Positions 1 to 5,311 of a DNA stretch of 5,311 nucleotides are shown here, piece after piece. The stretch is from Acidobacteriota bacterium. Its GTDB lineage: Bacteria; Acidobacteriota; Polarisedimenticolia; JAPUIV01. The notes beneath the pieces are model-generated. The model searched no databases, had not been told where the DNA came from, and worked only from the letters and a program-made list of their open reading frames with translations. Within the stretch, counting starts at the first letter, position 1; every line of letters starts with the position of its first letter. The stretch lies in contig JAPUIV010000169.1 in the NCBI GenBank assembly GCA_027296665.1, forward strand, positions 1-5,311. Direction: 5' to 3'. The position numbers and the translations under genes are program-made.

Positions 1-497
1 ACTCGTCCGGAATCACCGACGGGGCGGCGGCGCTGCTGCTGATGACCGAAGCCGAAGCGGAAGACCGGGGGCTGGAGCCGCTCGCGTTCCTCGGCGCCTC
101 CGCCGTTGCCGGCGTGTCGCCTCGCGTGATGGGCATCGGACCGGTGCCCGCGGTGCGCGCGCTGTCGGAGAAGACCGGGCGGCGCGTATCCGACTTCGAG
201 CTCGTCGAGCTCAACGAAGCGTTCTCGGCCCAGGTGATCGCCTGCGTTCGGGACCTCGAGCTCGACCTCGAACGGCTCAATGTAAACGGCGGCGCGATCG
301 CTCTCGGCCACCCGATCGGCGCGAGCGGCGCGCGGATCCTGGTCACCCTCCTGCACGAAATGCGGCGAAGAAAAGCCCGGCGGGGAATCGCGGCGTTGTG
401 CGTCAGCGGCGGGATGGGCACGGCCATTCTTGTCGAATCGATCCCCGCCGACCGTTCGCAACCACCACCCGGGGAGGGGTCTCATGCCGCAATTTGA
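1..497 (+). CDS. Thiolase (acetyl-CoA C-acyltransferase), 3' part only
   Basis: This is the C-terminal 164 residues of a thiolase; the reading frame is open from base 3 and the start lies upstream of the window. Seen: the opening residues SSGITDGAAA match the family's N-[AS]-S-G-[IL]-x-D-G-A segment; the NEAF motif is encoded at 213-224; the NGGAIALGHPIGASG block carries the catalytic His (codon 309-311); and the C-x-x-G-G-M-G block carries the catalytic Cys (codon 399-401). Known: these residues catalyse CoA-dependent cleavage of 3-ketoacyl-CoA, or the reverse condensation, in the cytoplasm. The residue two after the Cys is Ser, where Gly or Ala is more usual. Substrate length cannot be fixed from this half; acetoacetyl-CoA or beta-ketoadipyl-CoA type are both possible. 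The last 18 residues after AILVES look non-conserved and overlap the next gene. Base composition is richer in GC, with many GCG alanine codons, than in that gene. The family call is secure; specificity is not. Confidence 0.93.
   Translation, partial: SSGITDGAAALLLMTEAEAEDRGLEPLAFLGASAVAGVSPRVMGIGPVPAVRALSEKTGRRVSDFELVELNEAFSAQVIACVRDLELDLERLNVNGGAIALGHPIGASGARILVTLLHEMRRRKARRGIAALCVSGGMGTAILVESIPADRSQPPPGEGSHAAI
473..477 (+). promoter_or_regulatory. Shine-Dalgarno of the glutaryl-CoA dehydrogenase gene
   Basis: GGAGG lies within a GGGGAGGGG tract, six bases before the ATG at 484. It decides the start: an in-frame TTG at 430 would add 18 residues of non-conserved, Pro- and Arg-rich sequence and has no comparable site. 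The site lies inside the thiolase coding tail, so translation of the two genes is probably coupled. Confidence 0.8.
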
Positions 498-1650
498 AGC
501 GTTGGACTATTACGAGATCGAGGACCTGTTAACCGAGGAGGAACGGCTGGTCCGCGATACCGTGCGTTCCTTCGTGACGGAAAAGGTCCTGCCGATCATC
601 GCTCATCACAACCGCGAGGGGACCTTCCCGGTCGAACTGGTTCCCGAAATGGCGGAACTCGGCCTTCTTGGCGCCAACCTCAAGGGGTACGGGTGCCCCG
701 GCCTGAACCATGTGGCTTACGGCCTGATCATGAGGGAACTGGAACGGGGGGACAGCGGCCTGCGCAGTTTCATCTCGGTGCAGGGCAGTCTGGTCATGTT
801 TCCGATCCACCGGTTCGGTTCGGAGGAGCAGAAAGCGGCCTGGCTTCCCAGGCTTGCCAAGGGTGAGGCGATCGGATGCTTCGGCCTGACCGAGCCTGAT
901 TTCGGTTCCGATCCCTCCGGCATGACCACCCGGGCGGTACGCAAGGGGAACCGGTGGGTCCTGAACGGAACCAAGATGTGGATCACCAATGGCAGCATCG
1001 CCGACGTGGCGTTGATCTGGGCCCGGGAAAGGGATCAGGTCCGGGGATTCCTGGTGGAGAAGGGCGCCAAGGGATTGTCGGCCCGGGAGGTTCCGAACAA
1101 GTTCTCTCTGCGGGCCTCCGTCACCTCGGAGATGGTCCTGCAGGATTGCGAGATCCCGTACGAGAACCTTCTTCCCGGGACCCGGGGCCTGAAGTCCGCC
1201 CTCGATTGCCTCGACCAGGCCCGTTACGGGATCGCCTGGGGTGTCATTGGCTCGGCCATGGCAGTCTTCGACGAGGCCCTCAGGTACGCGAAGAGTCGCG
1301 TCCAGTTTGATCGGCCGATCGCCGGTTTCCAGCTGGTCCAGCGCAAGCTGGTCTGGATGGTACAGGAGATCACCAAGGGACAGATGCTGTGCTGGCGCCT
1401 CGGGAAACTCAAGGAATCGGGCCGGGCAACTTCGGCGCAGGTCTCCCTCGCCAAGCGGAACAATGTCGCCATGGCCCTGGAGATCGCGCGTCTGGCGCGG
1501 GACATCCTGGGCGCCAGCGGCATCACCGACGAGTACCAGACCGGGCGGCACCTGTGCAACCTGGAATCGGTCATTACCTATGAAGGGACCCACGACATAC
1601 ACACCCTGATCGTGGGCCAGGACATCACCGGAATCCCCGCTTTTAAATGA
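484..1650 (+). CDS. gcdH: Glutaryl-CoA dehydrogenase, decarboxylating type
   Basis: A complete acyl-CoA dehydrogenase of 388 residues, the usual size for a mature glutaryl-CoA dehydrogenase. Known role: FAD-dependent oxidation and decarboxylation of glutaryl-CoA to crotonyl-CoA and CO2, passing electrons to ETF, in lysine, tryptophan and aromatic acid breakdown. Seen, by recalled alignment to the human enzyme: the helical N-terminal domain (about 10-125); the beta domain with GLTEPDFGSD (134-143) and MWITN (165-169) at the flavin; FSLRAS (207-212); the C-terminal helical domain with ARYGIAWG (246-253), SRVQFDRPI (271-279) and TYEGTHDIH (365-373). Glu367 (codon 1582-1584) is the catalytic base. 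Arg94, which binds the glutaryl carboxylate, Glu87, Ser95 and Tyr366 are all present, and the Tyr argues for the decarboxylating class. Phe140 in the TEPDFGSD loop replaces a usually small residue. It follows the thiolase with a 14 bp overlap, so the two are probably co-transcribed. The family is near certain; the substrate is very likely. Confidence 0.95.
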   Translation: MPQFEALDYYEIEDLLTEEERLVRDTVRSFVTEKVLPIIAHHNREGTFPVELVPEMAELGLLGANLKGYGCPGLNHVAYGLIMRELERGDSGLRSFISVQGSLVMFPIHRFGSEEQKAAWLPRLAKGEAIGCFGLTEPDFGSDPSGMTTRAVRKGNRWVLNGTKMWITNGSIADVALIWARERDQVRGFLVEKGAKGLSAREVPNKFSLRASVTSEMVLQDCEIPYENLLPGTRGLKSALDCLDQARYGIAWGVIGSAMAVFDEALRYAKSRVQFDRPIAGFQLVQRKLVWMVQEITKGQMLCWRLGKLKESGRATSAQVSLAKRNNVAMALEIARLARDILGASGITDEYQTGRHLCNLESVITYEGTHDIHTLIVGQDITGIPAFK

Positions 1651-1664
1651 GGGCCGAGCCTGCT

Positions 1665-1677
1665 CCCGCGAAGCGGG
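1665..1677 (+). other. Short GC-rich hairpin after gcdH, weak terminator candidate
   Basis: CCCGC and GCGGG form a perfect five-pair stem around a GAA loop, 14 bases after the gcdH stop. No T-rich run follows, so it does not meet the usual form of an intrinsic terminator. It may only slow polymerase or protect the 3' end. Confidence 0.25.
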
Positions 1678-1681
1678 TCGA

Positions 1682-1710
1682 TGGCCAACCCCCCCCTCAG
1701 GTCCTATATT
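1682..1710 (+). promoter_or_regulatory. Candidate sigma70-type promoter for the DUF4388 gene
   Basis: TATATT at 1705-1710 matches the -10 consensus at five of six positions. TGGCCA at 1682-1687 matches the -35 at four of six, with a 17-base spacer. Seven bases separate the -10 from the ATG at 1718, so transcription would begin at or next to the start codon and give a leaderless mRNA. The spacer holds a run of eight C (1689-1696). The -35 match is poor and the call rests mostly on the AT-rich hexamer in GC-rich DNA and its position. Confidence 0.4.
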
Positions 1711-1717
1711 CTTCCCT

Positions 1718-2860
1718 ATGACCGGTCCAGGGCTGCACGGGAACCTCTCCTCGATGAGCATTCCGGATCTGCTCCAGTGGGTCAGCCAGGCCCGCAAAAC
1801 CGGAATCCTGGAGATCGAAAAAGGGCCGATCTGCAAAAAGATCTTTTTCCAGGATGGAATCATCACCTCTTCCAGTTCCAACGATCCCCGTGAATATCTC
1901 GGCCAGTTCCTGCTCCGCCACCGAATGATCTCGGAGGATCAACTCCGGGAAGCGATCGAGATACAGAGAAAGAACGGCCAGATGCTGGGGCGGGTCCTGC
2001 TCGAAAGGAACCTCCTCAAGGAGCCGGTGCTGATGCGTTTGCTGACCTTGAAGGCGGAAGAGACCATCTACAGCCTCTTCCTCTGGGAGCACGGTCAATT
2101 CCGATTCCTCGAAGGGGATACCCTGGCGAAAGAGATCGTGCCGATGTCGCTGCGGGTGGAGGACGTGCTCCTGGAGGGTGCCCGCCGGTTTGACACCTCG
2201 ACCAAGATCCGGAAGGACTTTCCGTCGGACCGCACCGTGCTGAAGAAGACGGGGAAGCCCCCGCCGCAGGAGATGCTGTCCCATCCGATGGCGGCCCGGT
2301 TGTTTGAACTGGTCGATGGCAACCGATCGATTGCCGACATCTGCCTGGAACTTCACGCTCCGGAGTTTTCCGTCTCCGTGGTCCTGCACCAGATGTTCGA
2401 GGAGGAAAGCCTTGCCGTTGCCCGCGGCAGGCAGCACGATACTCCCTCACGGGGGGAAGCGATCCTGGTTCTTCTGGATCAGGCAAAGGGAATGTTGAGC
2501 AAGGGGAACTTTGAACCCGCCCTGATCCTGCTGGAACAGATTCGCAACGAGAACGGGCATAATATCGAGATCCCCGACCTGATCCGCAGGGCCGAGGCGG
2601 GATTCGTGGATATCGCCTACAGGCACTATCTTCCGGCCGGGAAAATTCCCGTTCTGACCCGCCCTCTGGAATCGCTGCTCGCCGAGGATCTCACTCCGGA
2701 AGAAGGGTTCCTGGTTACCCGCATGAACGGGGAATGGAACATCGAATCGATCGTGAGCATCAGCCCCCTGCGGGAAGTCGAGGCCCTCCGGATCCTGAAA
2801 AAACTTCGGGAAAAGATGATCATCCAGCTGAAGGACCCGCCGGAGCAGGTCGGCGATTGA
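1718..2860 (+). CDS. DUF4388 (PATAN-type) protein with MshEN-like motifs and winged-helix-like segments
   Basis: A soluble 380-residue protein with no signal peptide or membrane segment. Seen: residues 5-55 fit the start of DUF4388, with GNLSSMSIPDLLQW (8-21) and RKTGILEIE (26-34). Two MshEN-like motifs follow at 60-83 and 89-112, each with LG then paired Leu, separated by five residues. A winged-helix-like segment lies at about 187-235, a TPR-like helical hairpin near 246-277, and a second winged-helix-like segment at 309-370. The two winged-helix parts share a [VM]-[DN]-G-x3-I-x2-I pattern. Known: DUF4388/PATAN domains occur in regulatory and signalling proteins, mostly as interaction modules; MshEN domains bind cyclic di-GMP. 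Inferred: a cytoplasmic signalling or regulatory adaptor, target unknown. The start at 1718 is chosen because the domain's conserved G-x-L begins before the next Met (1754). No Shine-Dalgarno is visible; see the adjacent promoter. The domain call is good; function is unknown. Confidence 0.88.
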   Translation: MTGPGLHGNLSSMSIPDLLQWVSQARKTGILEIEKGPICKKIFFQDGIITSSSSNDPREYLGQFLLRHRMISEDQLREAIEIQRKNGQMLGRVLLERNLLKEPVLMRLLTLKAEETIYSLFLWEHGQFRFLEGDTLAKEIVPMSLRVEDVLLEGARRFDTSTKIRKDFPSDRTVLKKTGKPPPQEMLSHPMAARLFELVDGNRSIADICLELHAPEFSVSVVLHQMFEEESLAVARGRQHDTPSRGEAILVLLDQAKGMLSKGNFEPALILLEQIRNENGHNIEIPDLIRRAEAGFVDIAYRHYLPAGKIPVLTRPLESLLAEDLTPEEGFLVTRMNGEWNIESIVSISPLREVEALRILKKLREKMIIQLKDPPEQVGD

Positions 2861-2874
2861 CCCGATCCGGGCAA

Positions 2875-2893
2875 GGGGAAGGAATTTTTCCCC
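2875..2893. repeat. Inverted repeat GGGGAA-N7-TTCCCC upstream of the secreted protein gene
   Basis: The six-base arms (2875-2880 and 2888-2893) are perfect complements. The centre falls on the stretch where a -35 hexamer would sit for the TATAAT at 2903. No -35 match exists there, so the repeat may be an operator or activator site. It could also fold in RNA after the DUF4388 gene, but no U-run follows. A competing four-pair stem, CCCC-GATTT-GGGG (2890-2902), shares the right arm. Confidence 0.35.
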
Positions 2894-2902
2894 GATTTGG
2901 GG

Positions 2903-2908
2903 TATAAT
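2903..2908 (+). promoter_or_regulatory. Perfect -10 hexamer TATAAT for the secreted protein gene
   Basis: TATAAT is identical to the sigma70 -10 consensus and stands out in GC-rich DNA. Only six bases (GCCGGC) separate it from the ATG at 2915, so the transcript would start at the A of the ATG. No -35-like hexamer lies 15-19 bases upstream and there is no TG extension, so an activator or an alternative start is possible. Confidence 0.45.
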
Positions 2909-2914
2909 GCCGGC

Positions 2915-3634
2915 ATGGGGAGATTCTTCTTACCGTTCGCTGCGTTGTTTCTCGCGGCCCAACCCGGTTTCGCCATCACCCTCACCGAAGTGCGCGACTT
3001 GCTTGCCGCCGGGATCGACGAGACCACCCTCAGGGAACAGATCCGGAGCGAGGGAAGCCATTTCCGGCTCGGCGCCTCCGACCTGGTACAACTGCATGAG
3101 GCCGGGGCCTCGAGCGAATTCCTCCAGTTCCTGATCCGGACGAAACCACCACAGGCCGTAGCGGAAGAAACCGGGCCAAGGCAATATTACCAGGAGGCAA
3201 GCGGCGGCCGCATGGTCCTTGTTCTTACCAACCTGGATGCCGCGGGAAACCGGTTGCCCGATGACCCATCCGAGACCAAGTTCACCTTGCTCAAATCCCG
3301 GGATTGGGAAGATGCTCCTGACCGATCGCCACCGCCCCCAACCGAACGGAATGAGGAGGTTGCCGGCCCCCTGGTCCAGGTGGTTGTTAACCCCCCCGAC
3401 CAACTCCCCTCCCCGACCCTGTACCCCTATCACCTGGCCAATCCGGTTTATTTCTCCGGAGGAATCGTGGGGTCGTTCGATTTTCCCGATAGGTTGCCCT
3501 TCCTGGGTTACGGGGTAGACAACCGTTCCCCCCGGTTCTTCACCGGCATGGGAATGCCCCTGTTCAACGATCTCAGGAAGTCGGGGCCGGGCGCTGCCGG
3601 CGGGAAAACCAGAGCAGGGCGGGCAAAACGGTAA
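2915..3634 (+). CDS. Secreted protein of unknown function with two helical motif repeats
   Basis: A 239-residue protein I cannot name. Seen: a signal peptide at 1-20 (short N-region MGR, hydrophobic core FFLPFAALFLAA, G-F-A before the likely cut at 20/21). There is no Cys, so it is not a lipoprotein. Residues 23-75 hold two copies of a motif, [VL]-x2-L-x2-A-G-x-[DS]-[ES]-x2-L-x3-I-R, 31 residues apart. Similar helical units occur at the N-terminus of many uncharacterised exported proteins. Residues 80-165 are polar and Pro-rich, likely disordered. Residues 168-215 are rich in Tyr, Phe, Gly and Pro. The tail from 221 is basic and low in complexity and is antisense to the transporter gene end. 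Export to the periplasm is inferred. I chose ATG 2915 over the in-frame TTG at 2897 because it gives a compact signal peptide; the TTG has a loosely placed AAGGA 13 bases before it and is not excluded. Confidence 0.75.
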   Translation: MGRFFLPFAALFLAAQPGFAITLTEVRDLLAAGIDETTLREQIRSEGSHFRLGASDLVQLHEAGASSEFLQFLIRTKPPQAVAEETGPRQYYQEASGGRMVLVLTNLDAAGNRLPDDPSETKFTLLKSRDWEDAPDRSPPPPTERNEEVAGPLVQVVVNPPDQLPSPTLYPYHLANPVYFSGGIVGSFDFPDRLPFLGYGVDNRSPRFFTGMGMPLFNDLRKSGPGAAGGKTRAGRAKR

Positions 3635-5311
3635 CCGAACTCACGAAACAGCAGACCATCCCGATGATTGCCACCAGTCCCGCCGTCACCAGTCCAGGAT
3701 ATTCGGCGAAGACCAGAGTCCCGAATCCGACGATTGTGGTGAGGGTGGTGATCAGGACGGCACGGCCCGTGTTGTGAAAGATCTGGACGATCCTCCCCCT
3801 GCCCTCCAGAAACCGGTGGACGATATGAATCCCATCGTCCACTCCGATTCCCACCAGGATCGGCAGCATACCGATATTCACGATGTTGAGGGGGATCGAC
3901 ATGACCTCCATGATCCCCAGGGTCCAGACGATGCCTGCCGCCACCGGAATGGAGGCGAGGAACACATACCGCCATTTTCGGAAATCCACATAGGTGGCGA
4001 AAAGGACTACTACAATCGCGATGAGGGTCACGACCACTCCATCCCGCTTCAATAGCCGTCGGAGTTCCTGTCCGAGAACCCCCACCCCCAGCACCTCGGT
4101 CTCGATCGGAAGGGAGGCGAGGGCTTCACGAAGATCCTGGTTCACCTTGTGGACGTTATTTTTCCCTCCCTGGTAGGCATAGGTGACGACCTCGAACCCG
4201 GTAGGGCTTTCCCGGACAAACCTGGAGATACGCGGACCCAGGGGAGTGTTCAACATCTCCCGGATCCCGAAGGGTTCCGAGATGGTAAGGGTCGAGGTGA
4301 GAAATTCCCGTGTTTCCTGCAGGATCTTTTCGTCTTCGCGGAACCCCTCCTCCTGCATCGATGCGCGCAGCGACCCCATGATCCGGCCAATATCGAAACC
4401 ATCCGGATTCTTCCTGGTGCGTTCGTTGAGCCACTCCAGATTCCTCCGTTGCATGTCAAAGGGGGGAATCAGTGTGCTGATGGAGTTGAAGAACACCAGG
4501 ACTCCCTCACCCACGAGTTGTTCCAGTCGATCGGCGATCAGTTTGGCGTCCCGCAACGCCTCCTCCTCCGTGGCGCTCCGGTTCACAACCATCGAATACA
4601 CCAGGGGGGAGCCTATTCCCCGCACCACTTCCTTTTGCAACAGGACGGCGGGACTGTTGGGCGGCTTGAGGTCCGCAAAACTCGATTCCATCCGCGTCAA
4701 GAGCGCGAACCTCCCCAGAACCAGGGTCAACACGATTCCCGACGCCACCACCAGTCCCGGATGTTTCGTGATCCGAACGGCAAGCCACTCGAGGCCGAAG
4801 TTAATTGGCTGCCGTTCCTTCTTCGGTTCCAGCTTCCACCGGGTGGCGAGAACCAGGATCGCGGGCAGGAGGATCAGATTGGCGAAAAGGCAGAAGATCA
4901 TTCCCGTTCCGCAGATCAAACCAAGTTGAACGAGTCCATGAAACTCCGCCGCCAGGGCCGAATAAAAAGCCAGGATCGTGGTGGTGGCCGCGGTCAATAC
5001 TCCCACTCCGGTATTGCGCAGGGTCTCCACCAGAGCCTTCTCCACTCCCAAGCCAAGTTTCCGTTCCTCCCGGTACCGATTGAGCAGGTGGATCGCGAAA
5101 TCGACTTCCAATCCGATCAGAACCGTGGCGCTGGCTCCGGTGAACAGGTTGATGTTGCCGACGGTGAGGGCCGCGAACCCGGCGGTCCAGGAAAGGCCCG
5201 CGAGAAGGGGAACTCCAACGTACAGCACGGCGACAACCGACCGGAAGGCATACAGGAACAGGAGAGTGATCCCCACCGCCGCTGTGATCAAGGTAAAAAA
5301 GAGATCCTTCT
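3573..5311 (-). CDS. MMPL-family RND transporter, C-terminal 578 residues (5' end outside window)
   Basis: The frame runs off the window edge at 5311, so the true start, TM1 and the first large periplasmic loop are missing. Numbering from the first full codon (5307-5309): hydrophobic segments at about 7-25, 28-50, 53-75, 103-121 and 126-156 (TM2-6), 184-205 (TM7), a soluble loop at 206-423, then 424-441, 447-467, 472-497, 514-535 and 540-567 (TM8-12). The half-repeats carry matching motifs, GLEVDFAIH (66-74, Asp70) and GIGVDDGIH (487-495, Asp491), at the proton-relay position of the RND/MMPL fold. Known: such proteins use the proton gradient to move lipids or other hydrophobic molecules out of the inner membrane. 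The layout resembles HpnN-type hopanoid transporters, but no hopanoid gene is in the window, so the cargo is left open. It is convergent with the secreted protein gene and overlaps its last 62 bp. The family is near certain. Confidence 0.93.
   Translation of the reverse strand, partial: KDLFFTLITAAVGITLLFLYAFRSVVAVLYVGVPLLAGLSWTAGFAALTVGNINLFTGASATVLIGLEVDFAIHLLNRYREERKLGLGVEKALVETLRNTGVGVLTAATTTILAFYSALAAEFHGLVQLGLICGTGMIFCLFANLILLPAILVLATRWKLEPKKERQPINFGLEWLAVRITKHPGLVVASGIVLTLVLGRFALLTRMESSFADLKPPNSPAVLLQKEVVRGIGSPLVYSMVVNRSATEEEALRDAKLIADRLEQLVGEGVLVFFNSISTLIPPFDMQRRNLEWLNERTRKNPDGFDIGRIMGSLRASMQEEGFREDEKILQETREFLTSTLTISEPFGIREMLNTPLGPRISRFVRESPTGFEVVTYAYQGGKNNVHKVNQDLREALASLPIETEVLGVGVLGQELRRLLKRDGVVVTLIAIVVVLFATYVDFRKWRYVFLASIPVAAGIVWTLGIMEVMSIPLNIVNIGMLPILVGIGVDDGIHIVHRFLEGRGRIVQIFHNTGRAVLITTLTTIVGFGTLVFAEYPGLVTAGLVAIIGMVCCFVSSVTVLPALLWFSRRQRPAPTS

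Noticed and set aside
197..272. Repeated GAGCTC and CTCGA units in the thiolase gene
   Set aside because: They encode Glu-Leu and Asp-Leu runs (ELVEL, DLELDLE) in a GC-rich gene and are explained by codon choice rather than by a DNA repeat.
430..483. TTG at 430 as start of gcdH
   Set aside because: It would add 18 non-conserved residues, while the ATG at 484 has a strong Shine-Dalgarno at ideal distance and gives the usual protein length.
529..1881. Long open frame (450 codons) on the minus strand across gcdH and the start of the DUF4388 gene
   Set aside because: It is antisense to two genes with clear protein families. Its translation is low in recognisable motifs, rich in Gly, Pro and Asp, and it spans an intergenic gap. 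This is typical of a shadow frame in GC-rich coding DNA.
1697..2437. Minus-strand open frame of 246 codons opposite the DUF4388 gene
   Set aside because: The plus frame has recognisable domains; the minus frame has His/Gln/Arg-rich composition and no recognisable motif.
2857..2862. TTGACC as a -35 element for the secreted protein gene
   Set aside because: It lies 40 bases before TATAAT, too far for one promoter, and no good -10 lies 16-18 bases after it (AGGAAT only).
3545..3558. GGCAT/ATGCC hairpin just past the transporter stop as its terminator
   Set aside because: Five pairs with no T-run following on the minus strand.
3586..3601. GCCGG/CCGGC stem in the convergent overlap as a bidirectional terminator
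   Set aside because: Only five pairs, inside both coding regions, with no T-run on either side.
4183..4929. Plus-strand open frame of 248 codons opposite the transporter gene
   Set aside because: The minus frame encodes membrane segments and RND motifs throughout; the plus frame is Ser/Arg-rich without any family signal.

Overview
The window looks like ordinary chromosomal sequence from a GC-rich bacterium. A hand count gives about 70% GC over bases 1-420 and about 63% over 541-900. The mix of an acyl-CoA catabolic pair, a DUF4388 (PATAN-type) protein with winged-helix modules and an MMPL/RND exporter is common in Desulfobacterota (former Deltaproteobacteria) and neighbouring phyla. That placement is an inference from gene content, not from a marker gene, and is weak.

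Layout: (1) Bases 1-497, plus strand, hold the C-terminal 164 residues of a thiolase whose start lies outside the window. (2) Bases 484-1650, plus strand, hold a full glutaryl-CoA dehydrogenase, overlapping the thiolase end by 14 bp and carrying its own strong Shine-Dalgarno. (3) Bases 1718-2860, plus strand, hold a 380-residue DUF4388 protein with a tandem MshEN-like motif pair, a middle TPR-like helical part and two winged-helix-like segments. (4) Bases 2915-3634, plus strand, hold a secreted 239-residue protein of unknown function with two copies of a helical motif. (5) Bases 3573-5311, minus strand, hold the C-terminal 578 residues of an MMPL-family RND transporter, convergent with and overlapping the secreted protein gene by 62 bp; its N-terminus is outside the window.

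How they work together: glutaryl-CoA dehydrogenase and thiolase fit one route, glutaryl-CoA to crotonyl-CoA and, after hydration and oxidation by enzymes not seen here, acetoacetyl-CoA to acetyl-CoA (lysine, tryptophan or aromatic acid breakdown). The two downstream plus-strand genes seem to be separate units: each has a sigma70-like -10 hexamer 6-7 bases before its ATG and no convincing Shine-Dalgarno, which suggests leaderless mRNAs. The transporter has no evident functional link to the others.

I see no RNA genes, CRISPR array, insertion sequence or attachment site. I found no clearly new multi-gene system. The most interesting points are the degenerate c-di-GMP-receptor-like motif pair in the DUF4388 protein, the two apparent leaderless starts, and the decarboxylating-type active site of the dehydrogenase.
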